DNA from: Oleiagrimonas sp964608595
GTDB taxonomy: Bacteria; Pseudomonadota; Gammaproteobacteria; Xanthomonadales; Rhodanobacteraceae
Reading direction: 5' to 3'
DNA: 14,503 bases
NCBI GenBank assembly: GCA_964608595.1
Contig: CAZSOU010000062.1
Span: 1-14,503, forward strand
Shown: piece after piece, positions 6,053 to 12,571 of the stretch
How the letters are laid out: each line of letters starts with the position of its first letter
How positions within the stretch are numbered: the first letter of the stretch is position 1
Position numbers and translations under genes: made by a program
The notes under the pieces: generated by a model
Databases searched by the model: none
Told to the model about the DNA's origin: nothing
What the model saw: only the letters and a program-made list of their open reading frames with translations

Positions 6053-6397
6053 CTACTCGCAGACGATCTGCCGGATTTGCGACAGGATCCCCTCCGCGTC
6101 GCTGTTTGCTGTTTTCCGCAGCAGGTCATCGCCGTCTTCGCTGGGGTCGGACACTGCTTTGATCACCTTCGCCAGAGGGGTTCCCAACTGGTACAACCGC
6201 ACCTCGTCGCCTTGGTTCGGGGGGAGGTCGTCCGGAAGGTGACCGAGCCCAAGCGATTCAAGCTTGTCGCTGATGGCGTTGCGTACATGTATGCCGAGCC
6301 GTCCGCTGTTCTGCGCCTCCTTCAGCTCAATCATCTCAGTTGCTAGCAGTCCACCGGCGGCGATGGTTTCCTCGCGAAGTTCTTCGTATGTAGCCAT
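6053..6397 (-). CDS. Hypothetical 114-residue protein with its own regulated promoter
   Basis: The ATG at 6397 has GGAG seven bases upstream and a near-consensus promoter 42-70 bases upstream, so expression is well supported. The protein opens with a probable helix (MATYEELREETIAAGGLLATEMIELKE split over residues 1-27), then a segment with LGIHVRNAISDKLESLGLGHLP (residues about 34-55), and ends with an acidic helix LSQIRQIVCE. It has one Cys near the end, no signal peptide and no transmembrane segment. I do not recognise a family. It lies divergent to the abiE operon and its promoter is overlain by repeated CAAGAT boxes. A small DNA-binding or antitoxin-like protein acting on its own promoter would fit, but no fold is evident. 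Confidence 0.75.
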   Translation of the reverse strand: MATYEELREETIAAGGLLATEMIELKEAQNSGRLGIHVRNAISDKLESLGLGHLPDDLPPNQGDEVRLYQLGTPLAKVIKAVSDPSEDGDDLLRKTANSDAEGILSQIRQIVCE

Positions 6398-6419
6398 GGT
6401 TTTCTCCGGTTCTGCCCAG

Positions 6420-6492
6420 ATCTTGGGCTAATGGTCTAATCATACGTAAAATTCAAGATCGCGTCAAGATTATCTTTAAAATAAAACAAGAT
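6420..6492. promoter_or_regulatory. CAAGAT box array over the promoter
   Basis: CAAGAT occurs at 6454-6459, 6465-6470 and 6487-6492 on the plus strand and once inverted at 6420-6425. The three direct copies start 11 and 22 bases apart, close to whole helical turns. One lies in the promoter spacer and one over the -35 box, as expected for repressor sites. The segment 6430-6490 is strikingly AT-rich for this window. Confidence 0.55.
6439..6467 (-). promoter_or_regulatory. Near-consensus sigma70-type promoter for the 6053-6397 gene
   Basis: On the minus strand, TTGACG (6467-6462) and TATGAT (6444-6439) are separated by exactly 17 bases. Each hexamer differs from consensus at one position. Transcription would start near 6432, giving a leader of about 35 bases with GGAG before the ATG at 6397. 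Confidence 0.75.
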
Positions 6493-6600
6493 GGTAGGTT
6501 GTTGGTGTGAGTGGTGGTGTGGTGAGGCTGCTGCGGGATGCCTGTCTTGTGGGGTGCACCCGCCACACAGAACCGTTACGCAACGGGCAGCCACGCATCG

Positions 6601-6636
6601 GCTTCGGGTTACAACGACAGTGTGGCGACCCGAAGC
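6601..6636. repeat. Inverted repeat upstream of abiE
   Basis: GCTTCGGGT (6601-6609) and ACCCGAAGC (6628-6636) form nine-base arms around 18 bases, just upstream of the TATAAT at 6654. It might be an upstream operator or a weak terminator. The rest of 6398-6600 beyond the CAAGAT boxes shows only a GTGG-rich tract near 6505-6530 and a small CCGTT-ACGC-AACGG hairpin near 6573-6586; there is no gene. Confidence 0.4.
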
Positions 6637-6651
6637 GTACTGCCAGCCGAC

Positions 6652-6728
6652 GTTATAATAACCTATAGTGTCACGAAAGTTACACGGCCATCCCCAATAG
6701 CACCGATCTGGGTGTTATTATCGTGACA
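6652..6728 (+). promoter_or_regulatory. abiE promoter / operator region with paired inverted motifs
   Basis: ATAATAAC (6655-6662) and TGTCACG (6669-6675) reappear inverted as GTTATTAT (6714-6721) and CGTGACA (6722-6728), the last touching the abiEi ATG. Known AbiEi antitoxins bind inverted repeats in their own promoter, so these are candidate operator halves. TATAAT at 6654-6659 is a likely -10 box, though no good -35 is seen. TATTAT at 6716-6721 would place the transcript start on the ATG itself. No Shine-Dalgarno sequence is present. Confidence 0.5.
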
Positions 6729-7735
6729 TGTCTGGTAATCATGCAACCGACGATGTGGTGGAGCTTGCTGTTGAGCAGTGGGGTCTTGTGTCTAGTCGGC
6801 AGGCGCGGCTGGCTTATTCCATCACTCCGCAGCAGCTCAAACGGCTAGCGGATCGGGGGGTCCTGGAGCGTCTGCACCACGGGATTTACCGGCTGGCGCG
6901 GTTTTCTGATGACAAGCATCTGCAGGTTCGCCTTGCTTGGTTTGCGCTCGATCCCGCACGCACAACGTGGGAGCGCCTCGATGAGGACGTTCCAACAGGT
7001 GTGGTGTCGCATAGCTCGGCGGCAGACATGCTCTCCCTTGGAGACATGGGGGCCAACATGGTGGAGCTGTCCGCCGAGCGCCGAATCCGCCTGTCGATCC
7101 CCGATGTGACTATCCATCGAAGTCGTCTTTCTCGTGATGACTGGCACGTAATTGATGGCCTACCGGTGACTACCCCGCGGAGGACGATCACTGACCTTGC
7201 GGCAGCGGGGATTGATGCCGGCCACCTTGCCTCGATCGTCCGGGATGCACTTGCCCGCGACCTCGCCTCGACCGAGGAGATTGCTCAGGCCCTCGCACCG
7301 TACGCGTTCGACTATGGACTGCGGGCCCGAGACGGAGACGGACTTGTCGACGAGTTCGTCGCCCAGGCCGGGGTTCCCGAGACGACTCTGACGCTCGCCG
7401 ATATTGCGCGACGACACTCATCCCCACTCAACCTGGGGGGTCATCTTGAGAACCAACTCATGTCTTCTTCCGCAGCGGCAACGCAGCTCACACAGGCGCT
7501 ACGTCCCGCCATCGACCAGATGATCGCATCCGGCGCGCTCTCCGGCATCAATAAGGCACTCGCTGATCTGCCACGCACCGCGATTGGTCCGGACACCGCC
7601 AGCCTGATACCTGCGCAGAGCCTTCGCGCTGCCGTGGAATCGATCTATGCCCGCCAAAATTCCTCTCTTCTACAGCAGGCCCAGGCCGTAGATGCACTCG
7701 GCTCGGCCCATGAGGACGAGGACGGTAAGCAATGA
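6728..7735 (+). CDS. abiEi: AbiEi-type antitoxin (type IV toxin-antitoxin)
   Basis: The 335-residue protein begins with a winged helix (about 11-57): VSSRQARLAYSITPQQLKRL then DRGVLERLHHGIYRLA, the standard AbiEi opening. A middle domain (about 90-190) includes VSHSSAADMLSLGD, TIHRSRLSRDDW and TTPRRTITDLAAAG, all family landmarks. The C-terminal 140 residues are a longer helical extension than in minimal antitoxins. In type IV systems the antitoxin does not bind the toxin but counters its activity and represses the operon. The stop overlaps the toxin start (ATGA), so the pair is coupled. No ribosome site precedes ATG 6728, so a leaderless transcript is possible. The family call is strong; operator binding is inferred from the repeats upstream. 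Confidence 0.9.
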   Translation: MSGNHATDDVVELAVEQWGLVSSRQARLAYSITPQQLKRLADRGVLERLHHGIYRLARFSDDKHLQVRLAWFALDPARTTWERLDEDVPTGVVSHSSAADMLSLGDMGANMVELSAERRIRLSIPDVTIHRSRLSRDDWHVIDGLPVTTPRRTITDLAAAGIDAGHLASIVRDALARDLASTEEIAQALAPYAFDYGLRARDGDGLVDEFVAQAGVPETTLTLADIARRHSSPLNLGGHLENQLMSSSAAATQLTQALRPAIDQMIASGALSGINKALADLPRTAIGPDTASLIPAQSLRAAVESIYARQNSSLLQQAQAVDALGSAHEDEDGKQ

Positions 7736-8649
7736 ACCGAAACTCACGATCGCCAAGTGCAGTCTCGGCAAGCCTGACACGCCTGCTCGGTGCCTACGCG
7801 GACGAGCACGGTCAGCTGGTCAATACCGTTCGACGCAGGTTCGTCATCAGCCGCTTCCTTGCCCGTGTCGTCGATGCGGACCCCGATGGATGGGTACTCA
7901 AAGGGGGGATCTCGATGATGGTGCGCCTGCCAGAGGCTCGCCACAGCAAGGACATCGACTTACTCGATCGACGCGGAACCGATGGAGCGATCGAGGATCT
8001 GCGGCGCATCGTGCGCGATAACCACCTGGATCAGTTTCGCTTTGACGTAGAAAACCAGCGTCGACTCGCTAACGGGAAAGGGATTACAGTGTCAGTGACG
8101 GCTCGTCTGGGGGCCAAGACTTTTGACAAGTTCTCCATCGACATCGTCTCGCCCCAGCGTCCCCTCGTCGGCAATATCGAACGACGCAGACTCCCCCGCA
8201 TCATCGACACCGATGACTTCACGGTCGAAGCGGAAATCCTGCTCTACCCGATTGAAGACCAGATTGCCGACAAGATCTGCGCACTCTACGAGCATTTTGG
8301 CACGAGTTCCACGGTGTCGGGCCGATACCGTGACCTTGTGGATCTGCTCCTCATCTCCTGGTTTATGCCGATAGACCTCGGCAAAGCAAGCGAAGCTCTC
8401 GAACGTGAACGAGCGCTCCGCGGCATCGCTACGTTGCCCCCGAAGCTGGAGAGCCCGGGGCCCACCTGGACACGGCAATGGCCGCGAACCGCCCGAGAAG
8501 CCCTCCCACGTGAGTACGACAACCTCGACTACGCGCTCGAGGAAGCCGAGCGCTGCTACGGAGTGATACTTGCATCCCTTCCTAGCGCTCAGGCCAGTGC
8601 TACGTGGAACCCAACAGATCATTCCTGGCACTATGCGCCGGATCGTTGA
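7732..8649 (+). CDS. abiEii: AbiEii-type nucleotidyltransferase toxin
   Basis: The 305-residue protein has the hallmarks of the AbiEii/MenT nucleotidyltransferase family. Motif I is LKGGISMMVR at 56-65, followed by R70-x-S72-x-D74-I-D76 carrying the metal-binding aspartates. The later motif ADKICALYEHF is at 179-189 and GRYRDLVDLLLI at 197-208. Related enzymes transfer nucleotides, in some cases to tRNA 3' ends, halting translation during phage infection or after loss of the antitoxin. All key residues are intact, so it is probably active. The ATG overlaps the abiEi stop by four bases. On a plasmid this pair would give stability and possibly phage abortive infection. Confidence 0.92.
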   Translation: MNRNSRSPSAVSASLTRLLGAYADEHGQLVNTVRRRFVISRFLARVVDADPDGWVLKGGISMMVRLPEARHSKDIDLLDRRGTDGAIEDLRRIVRDNHLDQFRFDVENQRRLANGKGITVSVTARLGAKTFDKFSIDIVSPQRPLVGNIERRRLPRIIDTDDFTVEAEILLYPIEDQIADKICALYEHFGTSSTVSGRYRDLVDLLLISWFMPIDLGKASEALERERALRGIATLPPKLESPGPTWTRQWPRTAREALPREYDNLDYALEEAERCYGVILASLPSAQASATWNPTDHSWHYAPDR

Positions 8650-8712
8650 ACCGGGCGGATGAAGTACACCCCAGACGCACAGCCCGGCCGGCGCTGAGTG
8701 GCGTGATGTTGG

Positions 8713-8742
8713 GGTCCTGTGGCCGTGTTTTGTCACAGGTCC
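8713..8742. promoter_or_regulatory. Possible res subsite (dyad) before the resolvase gene
   Basis: GG-T-CCTGTG (8713-8721) and CACAGG-T-CC (8734-8742) form a 30-bp dyad with eight paired positions per arm and one mismatch, around a 12-base centre. It ends 16 bases before the resolvase ATG. Serine resolvases bind dyads of about this size next to their own gene, where they both recombine and repress. A complete res would have further subsites, which I could not find with confidence. Confidence 0.4.
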
Positions 8743-8758
8743 GTCCTAGGGTCCAGGC

Positions 8759-9367
8759 ATGGCAGAACACTCGGGGCAGGTTGTGGCGTACGTGCGGGTC
8801 TCGACGATCGAGCAGAACCCGGCGCGGCAGCACGCCGCCGTCGGGGACGTCGCCCAGACGTTCACCGACCAGGTGAGCGGTAAATCGCGCGGCGAGCGCC
8901 CTGAACTATCGGCGATGCTGCGGTACGTGCGCGCCGGGGACACGGTGCGTGTCGCCTCGATGGACCGGCTCGCCCGCTCGGCGGTCGACCTCGCCCAGGT
9001 CGTGGCGGAGCTGACCGAGCGGGGCGTGCGGGTCGAGTTCGTCGCCGAACACCTCACCTTCGCGCCCGGTAAAGACGATCCTTTCGCCACGTTCCAGCTG
9101 CACCTGCTCGGTGCAGTGGCCGAGTTGGAACGCTCGCTCATCAGCGAGCGGCAACGCGAGGGCATCGAGCAGGCCAAGGCTCGCGGTGTCTACACGGGGC
9201 GGGCACGTCGGCTCACCGGCGAGCAGATCGCCGAGGCCCGCCGGCGCATCGCGGACGGGGTGCCGAAGGCGCACATCGCCCGGGAGATGGGGTGCTCGCG
9301 TCGGGTGCTCTACGACGCACTTGCCGGGCGGGGAGCGTACGCGGGTTCCCGTGTGGGGGAGATATAG
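8759..9367 (+). CDS. Serine resolvase (Tn3/gamma-delta type)
   Basis: The 202-residue protein is a small serine recombinase. The catalytic serine is in YVRVST (residues 10-15). Next come SGKSRGERPELSAML, a DRLARS motif with the catalytic arginines (about 69-74), and the E-helix region ELERSLISERQREGIEQAKARG (split across about 121-143). A C-terminal helix-turn-helix (LTGEQIAEARRRIADG, then AHIAREMGCSRRVLYDAL) binds the res site. Length matches plasmid and Tn3 resolvases. No transposase or terminal repeats are nearby, so it most likely resolves plasmid multimers instead of moving a transposon. A DNA invertase is the alternative. The ATG has only a weak upstream AGGGTCC. Confidence 0.92.
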   Translation: MAEHSGQVVAYVRVSTIEQNPARQHAAVGDVAQTFTDQVSGKSRGERPELSAMLRYVRAGDTVRVASMDRLARSAVDLAQVVAELTERGVRVEFVAEHLTFAPGKDDPFATFQLHLLGAVAELERSLISERQREGIEQAKARGVYTGRARRLTGEQIAEARRRIADGVPKAHIAREMGCSRRVLYDALAGRGAYAGSRVGEI

Positions 9368-9439
9368 GTCGGGGTGGCCGGCGCCGCTGCGGGGCTGCTG
9401 CGAATCTTCTGTCCGCGACAAGCCGGGTACATTCTGTGG

Positions 9440-9874
9440 GTGCCCCGATCTGCCTTTCTCGCGTGCCTGGTTCTGTTCCTTCTGGCTGGATGCGAGAGCG
9501 GGGCCAGCACTGCGGACACTGACAGCGACGCTGCGGACGTATCGGAAAGCACGAATGCGGACGCCGCCGTTGATGGGCGACTACGGAAGGCAGTGGAGGC
9601 GTACTCGGACGCGTACCTGGCGGGGGACGCTGATGCGGGTTATGCGCTGTTGTCGCAGCGCTGTCAACATCGGATCGGCAAGGCCGAGTTCGCCGCGATG
9701 ACAGCCATGGCGGCCGATGTGTACGGCGGGACCGCATTACCCATGACCTCGTATACCGCCCATCGCTCCGGCGACCTTGCCCGCGTCACCTACACGTATG
9801 CCACGTCCGATCTGGATCAAGAGTCCGAGCCGTGGGTCCGTGAACATGGGCAATGGCGGCAAGACGACTGCTAA
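9440..9874 (+). CDS. Small secreted lipoprotein, unknown function
   Basis: From GTG 9440 the product is 144 residues with a short signal peptide: one Arg at position 3, hydrophobic AFLACLVLFLLAG, and lipobox LLAG-C18. After the lipidated cysteine comes a Ser/Thr/Asp-rich linker to about residue 42. A compact domain follows, with AVEAYSDAYLAGDADAGYALLSQRC reminiscent of NTF2-like or DUF4878-type folds. It ends EHGQWRQDDC, with three Cys after the lipobox. An in-frame ATG at 9374 would put 22 residues before the signal peptide and is rejected. TACATT at 9428-9433 lies six bases before the GTG, so a leaderless message is possible. A surface role, such as host envelope modification, is only a guess. 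Confidence 0.75.
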   Translation: MPRSAFLACLVLFLLAGCESGASTADTDSDAADVSESTNADAAVDGRLRKAVEAYSDAYLAGDADAGYALLSQRCQHRIGKAEFAAMTAMAADVYGGTALPMTSYTAHRSGDLARVTYTYATSDLDQESEPWVREHGQWRQDDC

Positions 9875-10137
9875 GCAACCGGTGTGACTCTAGGGCCAAC
9901 CGAGAGGCACGGCTGTCCGTCCCGGTGGTTGAGCGTCACCATTGGGGCGTTCGTGTCCGCTGCTCCGTAGGCACGGCGCCCGGTCCGCACGCACCGTACA
10001 GCGGGGGCGGTTAGCAGCACGCTGCGGCTCTAGAAGGTGCCGCATGTGCAGGTAAAGACCCTCTATCGGCACCGCAACTGATGGTCGTTTGTCCGGGCAG
10101 CCTCTGTCGTAGCTCGAGTGGCTGAGATAGTGGCCCC

Positions 10138-11055
10138 ATGCCCGAAGAAGCCTCGCTTGTCCCGATCTGGCCTGTGTTCGTCGTGCCGACGCTCCAGGTG
10201 CTCTCCGACGGCCGGATCCGTCAACGTCGGGAGGTGTTCGACGCCGTCGCTGAGCACGCAGGCGTCGGCGCCGAGGCTCGTGCCGAGACTCTCAAGTCCG
10301 GCGGCACCCGCTACGAGCAGCGCATGGGCTGGGTCCTTAGCCATCTGGGCAAGGCGCAGTGGGTCGACCGACCGGAGCGCGGGCACTACGTCATCAACGA
10401 CGCGGGGCGGGCGGCGCTCGAGAAGTACCCGCAGGGGTTCGACTACGCGCTCGCACGCGAGGTGTTCGCTCCGTTCTGGCCGCAGAAGACCAAGACCACC
10501 GCGTCGACCGTAGTCTCCGATCCGGCCCCCAGCGAGATATCTGACCCGATCGAGGTGATCGAGGGCGAGATAGACCGCATCGAGGCGAGTGTCGGCGACG
10601 AGCTGCTCGATCGGCTCCGCAACAGCCACCCTGACTTCTTCGAGCAGGCGGTCGTCGATCTGCTTTTGAAGATGGGCTACGGCGGCCCGGCCCAGCGAGG
10701 GCGACGCATCGGCGGCTCCAACGACGAGGGCGTCGACGGGCTGATCAACCAGGACGCGCTCGGTCTCGACCAGGTGTATATCCAGGCGAAGCGCTACAAG
10801 GAGGGCAACAATGTCGGGCGCGAGCCGATCCAGGCCTTCGTCGGCGCCCTGCACGGCTTCAACGCCTCTCGTGGGGTGTTCCTGACTACGAGCACGTTCA
10901 CGTCGGGGGCTGTCGACTACGCGCGGAAGGTGTCGTCGCGGATCGTTCTGATCGACGGTGCGAAGCTCGTTGATCTGATGATCGCCCACCGGGTTGGCGT
11001 ACAGGAGAAGCAGAAGTTCAGCGCGGTCGAGGTCGACGAAGACTACTTCGAGTAG
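10138..11055 (+). CDS. mrr: Mrr-type restriction endonuclease
   Basis: The 305-residue protein is a typical Mrr homologue. The N-terminal winged helix (about 8-98) includes RQRREVFDAVAEH and GWVLSHLGKAQWVDRP. A linker (about 115-155) leads to the Mrr catalytic domain. This has FFEQAVVDLLLKMGYGG at 167-183, D200-G and Q216-A-K218 (the D-QxK nuclease site), then GVFLTTSTFTSGAVDYA. Mrr is a type IV enzyme that cuts modified DNA and can induce a DNA damage response. The catalytic residues are intact. The start has no ribosome site; GATAGT at 10126-10131 is six bases upstream, so a leaderless start is possible. It is a single gene ending before a 13-bp hairpin. Confidence 0.92.
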   Translation: MPEEASLVPIWPVFVVPTLQVLSDGRIRQRREVFDAVAEHAGVGAEARAETLKSGGTRYEQRMGWVLSHLGKAQWVDRPERGHYVINDAGRAALEKYPQGFDYALAREVFAPFWPQKTKTTASTVVSDPAPSEISDPIEVIEGEIDRIEASVGDELLDRLRNSHPDFFEQAVVDLLLKMGYGGPAQRGRRIGGSNDEGVDGLINQDALGLDQVYIQAKRYKEGNNVGREPIQAFVGALHGFNASRGVFLTTSTFTSGAVDYARKVSSRIVLIDGAKLVDLMIAHRVGVQEKQKFSAVEVDEDYFE

Positions 11056-11190
11056 CCCCACACCAGCGGCTGGACTTCCTGGCTCCGGAGCGGCCGAGGG
11101 CGATGGCACCGGCGGTGGACGGTGAGCTGATGATGGAACCGCCGGCGACGAGTTGTTCGTGCAGTGCCCGGTAGGCCGCTTAGGCCTTGA

Positions 11191-11221
11191 CGGCGTGGTG
11201 GCGTGACGCGCCACCACGCCG
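11191..11221 (+). terminator. 13-bp hairpin downstream of mrr
   Basis: CGGCGTGGTGGCG (11191-11203) pairs perfectly with 11209-11221 around the loop TGACG. It lies 136 bases after the mrr stop. There is no T-run. It probably ends mrr transcription, but could also begin the structured region that follows. Confidence 0.55.
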
Positions 11222-11261
11222 ATAGTTCAGGCGTGGTCAGGGCATGCGTTACCCTGGAACG

Positions 11262-11364
11262 CAGTAACCACACTGGTTCCCTTCGGGGGACTTGAGGCCG
11301 GGCTGTCACCCGGTCCTCGTTCTTAGAGAGCCCCGGCCCGGCAAGGCCGGGGCTCTCGCTTTAT
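11262..11364 (+). ncRNA. Candidate structured small RNA between mrr and the GIY-YIG gene
   Basis: About 100 bases fold into three hairpins in a row. The first, 11276-11291, is GTTCCC-TTCG-GGGGAC, a six-pair stem closed by the very stable C(UUCG)G tetraloop. The second, 11294-11318, has GAGG/CCTC and CCGGG/CCCGG stems with one bulged T. The third, 11326-11357, is a 13-pair terminator-like stem followed by GCTTTAT. TACCCT at 11250-11255 could be an actinobacterial -10 box, which would put the start near 11262; the -35 is poor. There is no open frame with a start here. A leader or a multi-part terminator for neighbouring genes is the alternative. No known RNA family is recognised. Confidence 0.35.
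11326..11357. terminator. Strong GC hairpin terminator
   Basis: GAGAGCCCCGGCC (11326-11338) is exactly complementary to 11345-11357, with loop CGGCAA. On the plus strand GCTTTAT follows; on the minus strand it comes 13 bases after the stop of the GIY-YIG gene. It therefore could end transcripts from both sides. Confidence 0.75.
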
Positions 11365-11370
11365 GGGCGT

Positions 11371-11972
11371 CTATGCACTGAGCAGGTGCCCCTCCTCTCG
11401 TCCGCGCTCGGCGATCAGTTCCGGCATCCCGTGCAGCTGGGCGAGGATGTCCGCGGTGTCTGGTGTAGTCGCGCCGCGTACGCGGATGGCGTTGATGCCG
11501 AGGACGGGCAGCACGATCGGGAGCTGGCCGATGAAGTAGTCCATGTCGGACCGGTGCGCTTTGGGCAGGCGGCGCTCTTGCGGGTCGTTGCTGTTCTCGA
11601 AGGTGACGCGGCCGGCCTTCTTGGCGAGCCGGATCAGCTCGGATTCGAGGTAGTGCGCGTGCGCTTTGGTCAAGTTGACGTCTTTCGAGCTGATGACCGC
11701 GACGCGACCCCAGAAGTCCTTTCCTGGTTGTGGCTGCGCAGGCGTTCGGCTATCACGTCGGCGTCGCCGATGTAGCAGCGTGCTCTGGTGGGGGTGTTGT
11801 CGCCGAGTAGTAGGTACACGCCGGTGCGGACGGCTCCTTCGCGGTGCATCAGCTCGTGGAGGTCGGAGCGGCGGCTGACGAGGATGTGTCCGGTCCAGTT
11901 GGTGATCTCGACTGTGGTGAGTCCGCCGGGGGTGCCGTCGACGAGGAAGAGCTCGATGTGTTTGCCGCTCAT
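11371..11972 (-). pseudogene. GIY-YIG nuclease-family protein, split by a one-base frameshift
   Basis: Two overlapping frames read as one 200-residue protein if one base is restored. The 5' part (11972 to 11670) starts at an ATG with GGAGAAG nine bases upstream. It carries the GIY-YIG signature as GVY (51-53) and YIG (67-69) with the expected Arg (R78). After HNQE (81-84) it goes out of frame. The sense continuation KDFWGRVAVISSKD lies in the -1-shifted frame and runs to 11371, including the probable catalytic Glu in HYLESELI (110 or 112). The break is at the T-run 11720-11722 (AAA on the coding strand, where AAAA would keep frame). It may be a real lesion, a sequencing slip or a frameshift signal. 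Relatives often have a further C-terminal domain (DUF4357), absent here. The 3' part could restart at TTG 11673, which overlaps the first stop. Confidence 0.8.
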
Positions 11973-12175
11973 GTGGCTGGTCTTCTCCCGCAACTCAGGC
12001 ACGGCAATCCGTGGGGTGCCCGCGTGTGGTGCCGGCGTTCGGGGTGGCTGCTTACGCGGAGCAAGATAGGTTTTAGCATTACTAAACGGACCTTCGCGGT
12101 TGCTGCGGGTGCGTGCCGGGGGCACACTGATGCCAACGGTTGTTGGTCGCTGCGCTGGGCTAAAGGGGGTCGTCG
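11973..12175. other. Divergent region before mobC; candidate transfer origin
   Basis: This gap between the GIY-YIG gene and mobC is where mobilizable plasmids often keep oriT. It has an AT-rich inverted repeat, GTTTTAG-CATTA-CTAAAC (12071-12088), a GTGC-CGGG-GCAC hairpin (12114-12125), and CAAC-G-GTTG near 12134-12142. AAAGGGGG six bases before the mobC ATG is its ribosome site. No known nic sequence was recognised, so oriT is a positional inference. Confidence 0.35.
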
Positions 12176-12571
12176 ATGGTCGACGAGGATGCGTCGGTGC
12201 GGCGGGGGAGGCGGCGGCGTGCGAACCATGCCGGCGGGCGTGGGCGTGTGATCCAGGTGCGGGTGTCGGAGGCCGAGGACAGGGTGCTGCGGGAGTCGGC
12301 CGAGCGGGCGGGCATGACGGTGCAGCGACTCTTGGTGGAGTCGGTGTTGCGGCAAGAGTCTGGGGAGGACATCGCGAGTCGGCATGCGGCGTCGGGCGAG
12401 TTGATCGGTCTGGTGCGGGCAGTGTCGTCGGTGGGGGTGAACGTCAATCAGATGGCGAAGGCGACCAATGCGACGGGCGAGTTGCCGGAGAACATGGCGG
12501 CGACGGTCGAAGGGATCCGTGATCTGGTGCGGCGGGCGAACGTGGCGATCGACCGGGTGGGTATGCGGTGA
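12176..12571 (+). CDS. mobC: MobC-like mobilization accessory protein
   Basis: The 131-residue protein has a basic N-terminus (VRRGRRRRANHAGGRGR), then an RHH-like DNA-binding segment: strand VIQVRVSEAE and helices through AGMTVQRLLVESVLRQ (about 26-62). The conserved MobC C-terminal part follows: LIGLVRAVSSVGVNVNQMAK at about 82-101, then a final helix DLVRRANVAIDR. MobC proteins bind oriT, help melt it and recruit the relaxase. AAAGGGGG lies six bases before the ATG. The stop overlaps the relaxase GTG by four bases (GTGA), so the two genes are co-translated, the usual mobC-relaxase order. Confidence 0.88.
   Translation: MVDEDASVRRGRRRRANHAGGRGRVIQVRVSEAEDRVLRESAERAGMTVQRLLVESVLRQESGEDIASRHAASGELIGLVRAVSSVGVNVNQMAKATNATGELPENMAATVEGIRDLVRRANVAIDRVGMR

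Noticed and set aside
9890..10072. 60-codon minus-strand ORF between the lipoprotein gene and mrr
   Set aside because: It has no ribosome site and no recognisable sequence; the 263-base gap shows nothing else convincing.
10063..11217. A 384-codon minus-strand frame across mrr
   Set aside because: It is a mirror of the Mrr coding strand; the plus strand has the D-QxK nuclease motif.
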